The notes under the pieces are model-generated. The model searched no databases. It had not been told where the DNA came from and was given only the letters and a program-made list of their open reading frames with translations. From positions 1-34,296 of IMG/VR virus record IMGVR_UViG_3300042459_000152: DNA of 34,296 nucleotides. One strand, 5' to 3'. Shown in pieces: positions 21,682 to 28,846 of this stretch (positions within the stretch are counted from its first letter, which is position 1; the number at the start of each line of letters is the position of its first letter). The DNA is from a virus. Position numbers and translations under genes: made by a program.

Positions 21682-21712
21682 ATTGGATATAAGAACTTTT
21701 ATTATAAATTTG
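21682..21712 (+). promoter_or_regulatory. Bacteroidota-type promoter after the cassette array
   Basis: ATTG (21682-21685; 3 of 4 to TTTG), exactly 19 bases, TAAATTTG (21705-21712; full match to TAnnTTTG). The ATG at 21722 lies only 10 bases after the -7 element, so the transcript would have almost no leader. Confidence 0.62.
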
Positions 21713-21721
21713 TAGCTATAA

Positions 21722-21937
21722 ATGAAAGATTTAATTATAATAAGATATACTTTTGAACCATACTTTAGTGGCTATTATGAAGATGGAAACTGGTATAATA
21801 AAGATGGCAAAAAAATAAACAAGCGTAGCTACAATGGCTGCATCTGTATTCAAGATGGGCAGCGCAGATATGGAATGAAAAAACTTAAAACATTTGCAAA
21901 AAAAATAGAAACAATAAAAACTAAATTACCATTTTAA
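21722..21937 (+). CDS. Small protein, unknown
   Basis: A 71-residue basic protein with many Tyr and Gly residues (YTFEPYFSGYYEDGNWYNKD; RSYNGCICIQDGQRRYG). Directly behind a promoter and possibly translated with little or no leader. No family recognised. Confidence 0.58.
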   Translation: MKDLIIIRYTFEPYFSGYYEDGNWYNKDGKKINKRSYNGCICIQDGQRRYGMKKLKTFAKKIETIKTKLPF

Positions 21938-21938
21938 A

Positions 21939-22649
21939 ATGAAAACAAACGACAACCACTACTTAACTGCACTCAACTCAAAACTAATCGTTGATATGCA
22001 GCAACAAGAATTAAAAGACCGAGTGATTAAAGTACTTGCTAAGACTTACATTGACTGCGGAAAAGTCATTGAATCAAAGGAATTAATCAGCCTATCCAAT
22101 GGAGTGATTAACGAAATTAAGCGATACTTTATAAACTTAAAGATTGATGAACTTGACTTATGCTTCCAAAATGGAGTGAGAAAAGTATATGGCGAATACT
22201 TTGGTTTAAACATCGTTACATTTCACCAGTGGATTAAGTCCTTCATGGCTGAAGAAAAACGCTTAAAAGCTATTAAAATACGTTCTACACCAAGAATTGA
22301 ACCTATTAAGGAATACAGCGCAGAGGATAAGCTAAGAATTCGAGATGAATTTATGAATCATGCTAAATCTACTTATAAAAAAACTGGTCATTTTGGATTA
22401 TATGAACCAAGCATAGGTGACATTTATAAGATTTTAGTAGATACGAATGAGGTAAGTAATATCGAATTTAACGCTAATATGCAGGAGGCTTATGATTATG
22501 TATTAGAAGACTTAGAATATCAGTCTAAAACCAATGATTTATTATTGCGCAGAAAGCTAAGAGCGAAGATTGAAACGCTGACAATAGAATCAAAAGAAGT
22601 GATTAACATGGCAAAACAAATAACAATAGAAGACTTATGGAATCAATAA
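21939..22649 (+). CDS. Conserved early phage protein, possibly replication-related
   Basis: A 236-residue mostly helical, charged protein. A central block (NGVRKVYGEYFGLNIVTFHQWIKSFM) matches a family I have met in Bacteroidota phages near replication genes: a helix pair with KVYGEYFGLN and TFHQWIK. No catalytic motif is visible. A helicase loader or replication accessory is possible but unproven. Its end overlaps the MazG-like gene by 13 bases. Confidence 0.55.
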   Translation: MKTNDNHYLTALNSKLIVDMQQQELKDRVIKVLAKTYIDCGKVIESKELISLSNGVINEIKRYFINLKIDELDLCFQNGVRKVYGEYFGLNIVTFHQWIKSFMAEEKRLKAIKIRSTPRIEPIKEYSAEDKLRIRDEFMNHAKSTYKKTGHFGLYEPSIGDIYKILVDTNEVSNIEFNANMQEAYDYVLEDLEYQSKTNDLLLRRKLRAKIETLTIESKEVINMAKQITIEDLWNQ

Positions 22650-22912
22650 AAGAAATAATAAATCGCAACTATGCAGCCCAATTAAAGCGAGGTAAAGTCA
22701 CAAAAAAAATAGACTTTTACGATTGGATAATCGACATTCGAGATGAAGTAAACGAACTATGGAATAGCTACCCTAAACACAATTCAACTTTTGATGAAAA
22801 GGAATTAGCCGATATTATTCTCGTTTGCTTGAGTATGTCTAAGCACTATAACATTGACATCGTGAAAGTATTGGAAGAAAAGACAAAATACAACGAAAAA
22901 AGACTTGATTAA
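22637..22912 (+). CDS. MazG-like nucleotide pyrophosphohydrolase
   Basis: A 91-residue all-helical protein with the short MazG pattern: DEVNELWNSY (an E-x-x-E-like metal site), then EKELADIILVCLSMSKHYNIDI, where Glu and Asp residues would complete the metal-binding cluster, and the closing EEKTKYNEKR helix typical of the family. Such enzymes cleave nucleoside triphosphates to monophosphates and, in phages, may lower (p)ppGpp or clean the nucleotide pool. The exact E-E-E-D spacing is looser than in E. coli MazG, so substrate is unsure. Confidence 0.72.
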   Translation: MESIKEIINRNYAAQLKRGKVTKKIDFYDWIIDIRDEVNELWNSYPKHNSTFDEKELADIILVCLSMSKHYNIDIVKVLEEKTKYNEKRLD

Positions 22913-22931
22913 TTTATTTAAAAATTATAAC

Positions 22932-22939
22932 TAACTTTG
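22932..22939 (+). promoter_or_regulatory. Bacteroidota -7 promoter element before the sigma-like gene
   Basis: Full match TAACTTTG, 20 bases after the MazG-like stop codon. The -33 box is poor. The following 15-codon frame begins 5 bases later. Confidence 0.45.
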
Positions 22940-22943
22940 CAGC

Positions 22944-22991
22944 ATGGAACGAGAAGACGAAATATTTGCATTACTAAATCCCGACGAATGA
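22944..22991 (+). CDS. Possible 15-residue leader peptide coupled to the sigma-like gene
   Basis: A short frame MEREDEIFALLNPDE whose TGA (22989-22991) overlaps the ATG of the next gene in ATGA. It follows a promoter element directly. It may tune translation of the sigma-like gene by coupling, or be the remaining end of an older gene. Confidence 0.35.
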   Translation: MEREDEIFALLNPDE

Positions 22992-23449
22992 AACCCGATA
23001 GGCTGCATTTGGTTGATGTAATAGTTAGCGACAAGTCATTTAAAGAAATGTGCTTCAAGATAAATACACACTACGCTGAAGACATCTACCAAGAAACTAT
23101 CTGCGAAATTCTAACCATATCAGATGAACGACTGCCCGAACTTAACTATTTAAAGTTTTGGTTTTATCGAGTTGCATTTAACGTAATGTCGAGAAATGGA
23201 AAGTTAGGAAAAATAGTTTTAAGGGAGTTAGTTGAATTTGACATCTACACACCAAGTGAACTATCAAAAGAAATAATGACAAAGGAAGCCGAGCAGTTTA
23301 TGCTTTCCTTAAATGAGTTTGAGAATAGAATCATCTTATTATATAATCAATTTGGTGATATGAAGAAAGTCCAACGATTAACAGGAATTAGTTATTCAGC
23401 ACTTCGAGCAGTCAAAGAAAAAATTAAACAAAAAGCGAAACAAATATGA
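22988..23449 (+). CDS. Small sigma-factor-like protein
   Basis: A 153-residue protein with the two-part layout of ECF-type sigma factors: residues about 24-70 resemble region 2 (AEDIYQETICEILTI, then LKFWFYRVAFNVMSRNG), and residues about 108-150 resemble region 4 with a helix-turn-helix (FENRIILLYNQFGDMKKVQR, then TGISYSALRAVKEKIKQ). I start at the ATG at 22988, not the longer frame upstream. A phage sigma-like protein could redirect host RNA polymerase to late genes, perhaps replacing recognition of TAnnTTTG promoters. It overlaps the glycosyltransferase gene by 4 bases. Confidence 0.62.
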   Translation: MKPDRLHLVDVIVSDKSFKEMCFKINTHYAEDIYQETICEILTISDERLPELNYLKFWFYRVAFNVMSRNGKLGKIVLRELVEFDIYTPSELSKEIMTKEAEQFMLSLNEFENRIILLYNQFGDMKKVQRLTGISYSALRAVKEKIKQKAKQI

Positions 23450-24519
23450 TTAAACTACTTATAGTATTACCAAGTTACCCAAAGATAAGCGGAGTTGATT
23501 ATCATCGGTTGTGGATGCCACACAATGTGATGTCAGACCTTTTCAAAGATGAGATTGAGATTAGTCTAATAAATGAAGTAGACAGCGCAACAGATGAGTT
23601 CTTAAAGGACTTTGATTTGGTAGTGATGAATAGATTTGCTTCAAAGACAAACGAGCCGCAGGCACTCATTGATAAATTAAAAAGAGTTGGACTGCCTTAT
23701 GTAATTGACTTGGATGATGATTATATTCTTCCTAAAAATCATATCTTATACCATGTTGCAAAGGATGGCAACCATACCGAGCAGATTAGTTTAGCAGTTA
23801 AAAATGCAACCGCCTGCACCACCACACACGAACTATTAGCAAATACACTCAATAAGGAATTAGGGCAAAAGAATATTTATATCGTACCTAATGGGATTTA
23901 TCCTGATGGACATTTTGCATTAAGAGAACCGCAGAATAATGGTAAGTTAAACTTCGGATGGAGTGGTTCGATTACGCACTTAGAAGATGTTATTTTGATG
24001 CACGATGGATTGTATTCACTCTACACCGCAGATGATTATAAAGATAAGTTTAGAGTTGTTTATGGAGGATTTGCAACGCAGTCTGAAACAAGTCAAGCTA
24101 TACTTAGTGTATTGAGCGCAAGGGGCAAGGCAAGTGAATCTCAATTTGGAATCTTCAAAGAAACTGGAGTAAAAGAATATGGCAACTTTTATGACCTCAT
24201 AAACGTTTCACTCATACCACTTCGAAATAATCGTTTCAATAACAACAAGTCAAACCTTAAATTATTAGAATCGGGTTTTAAAATGAAAGCAGTAATTTGC
24301 AGCGATGTTTACCCATATTCGCCTGACTTGAAACATAATGTTAATTGCCTAAAAGTTAAACATAAAAACGATTGGTACAAGCATATGACTAAGTTAATAG
24401 ACAATCCAAACCTTGTCGAAGATTTAAGGGCGCAGTTGTATATTGATGTGCAAAGGTATCACATGACCAACGTAGCAACAGAACGATTTGAAGCATATAA
24501 GGAGATTTTAGGATGTTAG
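23446..24519 (+). CDS. Glycosyltransferase, GT-B type (GT4-like)
   Basis: A 357-residue protein with the look of two Rossmann domains: the N-terminal LLIVLPSYPKISGVDYHRLW, a linker VPNGIYPDGHF, a nucleotide-sugar side FGWSGSITHLEDV, and LIPLRNNRFNNNKSNLKLLE, a usual GT-B sugar-binding block. Typical transferases of this type add sugars to DNA bases, proteins or surface glycans. It starts in an ATGA with the sigma-like gene and leads a group of five genes for glycan or methyl chemistry. Confidence 0.75.
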   Translation: MIKLLIVLPSYPKISGVDYHRLWMPHNVMSDLFKDEIEISLINEVDSATDEFLKDFDLVVMNRFASKTNEPQALIDKLKRVGLPYVIDLDDDYILPKNHILYHVAKDGNHTEQISLAVKNATACTTTHELLANTLNKELGQKNIYIVPNGIYPDGHFALREPQNNGKLNFGWSGSITHLEDVILMHDGLYSLYTADDYKDKFRVVYGGFATQSETSQAILSVLSARGKASESQFGIFKETGVKEYGNFYDLINVSLIPLRNNRFNNNKSNLKLLESGFKMKAVICSDVYPYSPDLKHNVNCLKVKHKNDWYKHMTKLIDNPNLVEDLRAQLYIDVQRYHMTNVATERFEAYKEILGC

Positions 24520-24758
24520 AATTATTAGGAATACCTTTTTTACTAATATCATTCTTTACAATGACAAGTCTTCCAAGTTGGTTAGACTTCAAACCTTTTA
24601 ACTGCATTGTATGCCTTTCTTTTTGGTCTACGTTATTTGGTGTACTATTATTTATATTTGTACCGATAACGCAACCTTTCCTTATTGCATTAGGTTATGG
24701 TGGCTTTGCAAGTTACTTAGCTATATTGATGAAACGACTTTTAATTAAATTATACTAA
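24513..24758 (+). CDS. Small membrane protein with CIVC motif
   Basis: An 81-residue protein with three hydrophobic stretches (GIPFLLISFF; FWSTLFGVLLFIFVP; FLIALGYGGFASYLAILM) and a CxxC motif (FNCIVCLSFW) conserved in similar small phage membrane proteins. It overlaps the glycosyltransferase gene by seven bases, so it may anchor or support it. Function unknown. Confidence 0.58.
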   Translation: MLELLGIPFLLISFFTMTSLPSWLDFKPFNCIVCLSFWSTLFGVLLFIFVPITQPFLIALGYGGFASYLAILMKRLLIKLY

Positions 24759-25052
24759 ATGAAAACCTTTGATGAAATTTACAGCGAGATAATTTTTAAG
24801 GATGAAACCATTCGTTATTCATTGCGTGAACTCCTTCACGTTTTTCAAACTGAAAATAGTTGGATAGGGCAAACCAGTCAACTTCTTCAGCTAAAAGAAT
24901 TTCAACATGAATTGACAGGAATAAGACCAGGCGGTTGTAGTGGGTGTAACATCGAAGTACTGATGAACATGATTAGGTGGGTTAATAAGTACGAATCAGA
25001 TAAGGCAGCGCAGGAAGTTAAAAAGATAGGAAGACCCAAACGCAATGGATAA
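24759..25052 (+). CDS. Small protein with CSGC motif and an AT-hook-like tail
   Basis: A 97-residue protein, helical, with PGGCSGCN near residue 58, and a basic GRPKRNG tail that resembles an AT-hook. Possibly DNA-bound through the tail. Not recognised otherwise. Start abuts the previous stop and its end overlaps the next gene by 8 bases. Confidence 0.55.
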   Translation: MKTFDEIYSEIIFKDETIRYSLRELLHVFQTENSWIGQTSQLLQLKEFQHELTGIRPGGCSGCNIEVLMNMIRWVNKYESDKAAQEVKKIGRPKRNG

Positions 25053-25713
25053 AATAGTATATTCACATAGTGGTGGACATGGTGATATGATTTATTCCTT
25101 AGCGGTTTGCAAAAGGATAGGACCAGGTTATTATAAAACTAATTTTGATGATCAGTATTATCAAAACATCAAACCATTGCTTGAAGAACAACCATATATT
25201 ATTGATGTCCTTCCTAAGTCTTCACTCGAACCAATCACACATAATCTTGATGATTTTCGCAATATGCAAGGACTTGGCGAAGTATCACTACTTAAAAACC
25301 ACCTAAGAGCCTTTAATTTAAGCGAAGATAATTGGAATGATACTTGGCTAACCATAACACCTAAAAGATTAATTGAGGGCGAATATGCACTTGTAAACGT
25401 AACACCACGTTACCCTGCAATCGGATTTGATTGGCAAGCTGAAATAGACTACCTTAAAGAAAAGTACAAACAAGTTTACTATGTAGGCTACCAAGAGGAC
25501 ATGACACCAACTTTTAATTCATTGGAATACTTTAAAACAAACGATGCTCTCGAACTTGCACAATTAATAAATGAAGCACAGGTTATAAGTTGTAATCAAT
25601 CATTTGCTTTAACCATTGCACAAGGATTGGGCAAACCTTATAGATTAATGGTAGCAGATAACCACACTAATTGCATACACAGCGTACCAAACGAAACACT
25701 TTTAAACAGATGA
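25045..25713 (+). CDS. Glycosyltransferase-like protein (GT9-like fold)
   Basis: A 222-residue protein. The N-terminus YSHSGGHGDMIYSLAVCK matches the GD-x-(I/L) nucleotide-sugar strand-turn of heptosyltransferase-like enzymes, and the later NQSFALTIAQGLGKPY resembles their C-terminal helix. It is shorter than a full heptosyltransferase. Its stop overlaps the next start in ATGA. A sugar transfer or sugar-binding role is likely, target unknown. Confidence 0.6.
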   Translation: MDKIVYSHSGGHGDMIYSLAVCKRIGPGYYKTNFDDQYYQNIKPLLEEQPYIIDVLPKSSLEPITHNLDDFRNMQGLGEVSLLKNHLRAFNLSEDNWNDTWLTITPKRLIEGEYALVNVTPRYPAIGFDWQAEIDYLKEKYKQVYYVGYQEDMTPTFNSLEYFKTNDALELAQLINEAQVISCNQSFALTIAQGLGKPYRLMVADNHTNCIHSVPNETLLNR

Positions 25714-26351
25714 ATATAAACGGATTTGAATATAAAATAAATGAACAAGGGGTGCTTCAGCAAGTAAACCCGAGTGTTATTACTTATGATTCTGATTATG
25801 TAACATCGAGGTATGGTGCAATAATAGAACTAAGAAAACAAATGAGTATGCTAAGATATGGTTATATGGTAGGCAGCATCGGCAAACCAACTAAGATACT
25901 TGAAATTGGATATGGTGCAGGTGACTTCATTCAATTATGCGCAGAGCAAGGCATTGAATGTTTTGGCAATGACATCACAGGAATACCAACACCGCCAAAA
26001 GTAACCGCAACAGATAACATATTTGAGCAAGTAGATGTTGTTTGTATGTTTGATGTATTGGAACACTTTAAAGATATTAATTTCATCAAAGAATTGAACA
26101 CCAAGTATGTTTATGTTTCAGTACCTAACTGCTCACAGCCAACTAATATTGATTACTTGATGAGACACTACATACATTTAAGACCTAATGAACATCTGCA
26201 CCACTTCAATAAGTCTTCACTAATAGAACACTTCAAGTTAAATGGATATAAACTAATAACCATGTCAAACTGCGAAGACACGATAAGGAAAAGACCAAAT
26301 ACACCAATGAATATTTTATCTGCTATATTTGAAAAGGAAAATTTAAGCTAA
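25710..26351 (+). CDS. SAM-dependent methyltransferase
   Basis: A 213-residue protein. I start at the ATG at 25710, overlapping the stop before it. Motif I is clear (ILEIGYGAGDFIQLC), then the acidic strand end (CFGNDITG), the motif IV-like VVCMFDVLEHF and YVSVPNCSQP, the usual class I methyltransferase order. It resembles UbiE/Methyltransf_11-type small-molecule or glycan methyltransferases rather than DNA ones. Together with the two glycosyltransferase-like genes it suggests modification of a glycan or a base. Confidence 0.78.
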   Translation: MNINGFEYKINEQGVLQQVNPSVITYDSDYVTSRYGAIIELRKQMSMLRYGYMVGSIGKPTKILEIGYGAGDFIQLCAEQGIECFGNDITGIPTPPKVTATDNIFEQVDVVCMFDVLEHFKDINFIKELNTKYVYVSVPNCSQPTNIDYLMRHYIHLRPNEHLHHFNKSSLIEHFKLNGYKLITMSNCEDTIRKRPNTPMNILSAIFEKENLS

Positions 26352-26755
26352 TGGGAAAGAATAAATTTATAGAAACACCCGAAAAGATGTGGGAATACTT
26401 TGAAGGTTATGTTTTAAATGAGGCAAATAATCCTATGTTTAAAGTTGAGTATGTAGGCAAAGATGGAAGAATTGTAAAAACACCATTAGAAACACCAATA
26501 ACATTTGAAGGTTTTGAATGTTTCTTAGCAGACAAGAAAATTATAAATGATTTAGGAGATTATTCATCAAATAAAGACGGCAGGTATAGTGAATATGCCA
26601 CCATCATAACACGCATACAGAAAAATTGTTTTGTCCATAACTTCAAAGGTGCAGCAGTTGGGTTGTTTAATCCTAATCTTATTGCTAAAAAATTAGGGTT
26701 AATAGACAAAGTTCAAAATACAATAATTGAGCAACCGCTATTCCCCGATAATTAA
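26351..26755 (+). CDS. Terminase small subunit
   Basis: A 134-residue protein with patterns of Bacteroidota phage small terminases (gp3-like): IETPEKMWEYFEGYVL, a TPITFEGFECFLADK block with ITFEGFECFL, and a C-terminal AAVGLFNPNLIAKKLGLIDK. It recognises phage DNA and starts packaging with the large subunit encoded next. Its start codon overlaps the previous stop. A 92-base gap without a gene separates it from the large subunit. Confidence 0.75.
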   Translation: MGKNKFIETPEKMWEYFEGYVLNEANNPMFKVEYVGKDGRIVKTPLETPITFEGFECFLADKKIINDLGDYSSNKDGRYSEYATIITRIQKNCFVHNFKGAAVGLFNPNLIAKKLGLIDKVQNTIIEQPLFPDN

Positions 26756-26847
26756 AACCTTTTTATTGGGCTACCTTGCAAAACATAATACTTTGATTTC
26801 ATTGAGTAAAATGCGATTCTTCCATAGGTAAAACAAACTAAAAATAA

Positions 26848-28062
26848 ATGTTCAAACGTACCACCGCTATAAATAGATTATTGAAGTTATCTGCCCGAAA
26901 GAAAATCATTCAGGGTGGGACTTCCTAACATCCCCTTATGAGTAATTGTAAGGGGGACTAATCAGCAGGCAAAACATTTGGAATCTTACCCATCTTAATT
27001 GATAGGGCAGCAAAGACAGCACACCTTGAAATAAGTATAGTGAGTGAGACCATACCACATTTGCGAAGGGGTGCAATGAAAGACTTTTTAAAAATAATGG
27101 AATGGACTGGAAGGTACAATGATAATAATTGGAATCGTTCATTACTTACTTATCGTTTTTCAAATGGTTCTTATATAGAGTTCTTTTCAGCCGAAATGGA
27201 AAGCAAACTAAGAGGTGCAAGAAGAAATATCTTATACATCAATGAAGCGAATAACATCACATTTGAATCTTATCATCAATTAGCAGTTCGAACAAGTGGT
27301 GAAATATGGTTAGACTTTAATCCAACCAATGAATTTTGGGCGCATACCGAGTTGATGAATGATGAAGACACCGAACACATCATTCTAACTTATAAAGATA
27401 ATGAGGCACTACCCGAAACAATCATTCACGACATTGAAGCAGCCGAATTAAAAGCAAAGACCTCAACATATTGGGCTAATTGGTGGCAAGTTTATGGATT
27501 AGGACAAGTAGGCAGCCTGCAAGATGTCATATTTGACCAATGGAAGCAGATTGACACTATCCCCGAAAGAGCCGAACTTGTAGGACATGGAATGGATTTT
27601 GGATTTACAAACGACCCAAGCACACTTGTAGCTATTTACAAATATGAAGGCAAACTAATCATTGATGAATTACTGTACCGAACCAATATGACAAATAATG
27701 ACTTAGGTAACTTTCTTAAGTCAATCCAATTTGGGCGCAAGGAATTGATATGTGATAGTGCCGAGCCTAAGTCAATAGAAGAGTTAAGGCTGCAAGGTTT
27801 CAATGTAAGACCTGCGGTTAAAGGTGCAGATTCAATCAAGATAGGAATAGACATATTAAAACGATACGAAATACAAGTAACTAAGAACTCAACTAATTTA
27901 ATCAAAGAATTGAGGGGCTACACATGGGAGAAAGATAACGAAGGCAAACTAACAGGCAAACCAATAGACAGTCTAAATCATTGTGTTGACAGTATGAGAT
28001 ATGTAGCACTCTTAAAACTTAATAATAGACCAAGCGGAAAATATTCAACAATTTCAATCTAA
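26848..28062 (+). CDS. Terminase large subunit, interrupted by a 39-nt element in its Walker A motif
   Basis: Reading from ATG 26848 gives 26 residues ending IIQGGTS, then TAA (26926-26928). The same frame resumes after 39 bases as AGKTFGILPILIDRAAK, restoring the P-loop GGTSAGKT (Lys29). The joined protein has 391 residues: Walker B INEAN (Glu120), and a nuclease domain with GMDFGF (Asp237) and ICDSAEP (Asp290). Large terminases cut DNA and drive it into the head. A stop in the P-loop would destroy the ATPase unless it is bypassed. A pseudogene is unlikely in an otherwise complete phage. The gap is listed separately. Confidence 0.72.
26926..26964 (+). promoter_or_regulatory. 39-nt coding gap, candidate translational bypass element
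   Basis: Lies between Ser codon TCC (26923-26925), directly followed by TAA, and Ser codon TCA (26962-26964), after which the P-loop continues in frame. Length is a multiple of three with two in-frame TAA. A hairpin CCCCTTA (26932-26938)/TAAGGGG (26949-26955), 10-base loop, fills the gap. T4 gene 60 has the same plan: take-off codon, stop, hairpin, landing codon. The Ser codons differ in the third base. Confidence 0.55.
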
Positions 28063-28079
28063 ACTTATATTTATAAATA

Positions 28080-28703
28080 ATGATAGGCAATTACAACCAA
28101 CTAACCATTAAGCAGTTTTTAAAAATCAAACTTATTAGCGAACTTGAACAAGACCCACTTCACAGAAAGGTTTTAATTCTTAGCGAAATTAGTGGAGTAT
28201 CAGTTGATGAAATCGAAAGTATGCCAATAGGCGAAATGATTGAGGCATTGAAAGGACTTGACAAGATTGAGAATTTACAAGCGGATGAAAAGATTAAATT
28301 GAAATTCAAAGTAGGTGGAAGGAGATTCATAGTTAAGTGGAAAGAACAAGAATTAACAAGCGAGCAATTCATTGATGTTAGTCATTTTTGCAAAGAGCCT
28401 GAAAAGATATTGAGCAACATACATAATATACTTGCTTCAGTATGTGTAGAACGTAATTGGTATGGTAAAGAATTAGGGTATAAAGGCGATAAGCATAAAG
28501 AGGTTGCAGACTTGTTTTATAATGAGATGAAAATATCGACTGCATATCCTATCATGCTTTTTTTTTGCAAATACTACGAGGCATTGCAGCAAAATATCCT
28601 AACCTTTTTGGAATCGGAAGCGAACAAGGCGATGGAGAACACGAAGGAACTGATGGAGAAATTCAAACTTTTAGAACCAAATGGGGATGGATTGCAAGCA
28701 TAA
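28080..28703 (+). CDS. Tail assembly chaperone G
   Basis: A 207-residue helical protein located between terminase and tail genes (lambda G position). Contains LTIKQFLKIKLIS and SGVSVDEIESMPIGEMIEAL at the N-terminal side and a Lys-rich end. A slippery T run (28558-28566) after codon 160 lets ribosomes shift to the overlapping frame and make a longer G-T protein. Chaperones of this type coat the tape measure during tail assembly. Confidence 0.75.
   Translation: MIGNYNQLTIKQFLKIKLISELEQDPLHRKVLILSEISGVSVDEIESMPIGEMIEALKGLDKIENLQADEKIKLKFKVGGRRFIVKWKEQELTSEQFIDVSHFCKEPEKILSNIHNILASVCVERNWYGKELGYKGDKHKEVADLFYNEMKISTAYPIMLFFCKYYEALQQNILTFLESEANKAMENTKELMEKFKLLEPNGDGLQA
28557..28566 (+). promoter_or_regulatory. 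Programmed -1 frameshift site
   Basis: Nine T in a row; in the zero frame they read C-TT TTT TTT T-GC. The heptamer T-TTT-TTT allows a tandem -1 slip so that translation continues from 28565 in the frame of the T part. Clear A-P site pairing is kept after the slip. Confidence 0.78.
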
Positions 28704-28846
28704 ACGATATATGCAAAGATGATCGAACAAAATGGGATTACTTTTTTAGGATGAATGTAATTGAGTTCTTGAACACGATGACATTTTATAAAGACAAAAG
28801 CGAACACGACAAGGAAATATGGACAAGGCAGCAGCAGCAGCAATAG
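28565..28846 (+). CDS. Tail chaperone T part, made as a G-T fusion by -1 frameshift
   Basis: This 93-residue frame (-1 relative to G) has no good start of its own. With G residues 1-162 it gives a 255-residue G-T protein. The region KWGWIASINDICKDDRTKWD, then MNVIEFLNTMTFYKDKSEHD, matches the T part of chaperones in Bacteroidota phages. The frame ends with five Gln encoded by the same GCA repeat that the next gene reads as five Ala. Confidence 0.75.
   Translation: MQILRGIAAKYPNLFGIGSEQGDGEHEGTDGEIQTFRTKWGWIASINDICKDDRTKWDYFFRMNVIEFLNTMTFYKDKSEHDKEIWTRQQQQQ

Noticed and set aside
22937-22987. Longer start of the sigma-like gene
   Set aside because: Starts inside the -7 promoter element; ATG 22988 overlaps the short leader frame in ATGA.
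25671-25709. Longer start of the methyltransferase gene
   Set aside because: ATG 25710 overlaps the previous stop in ATGA and gives a normal N-terminus.
26917-26959. Direct repeat GGGACT flanking the terminase gap as the exact insertion boundary
   Set aside because: Deleting between the repeats removes 37 bases and breaks the frame; the 39-base TCC-to-TCA boundary restores GGTSAGKT.
27040-28062. Terminase large subunit starting at GTG 27040
   Set aside because: Would lack the Walker A motif, which is present upstream in the same frame on both sides of the 39-nt gap.
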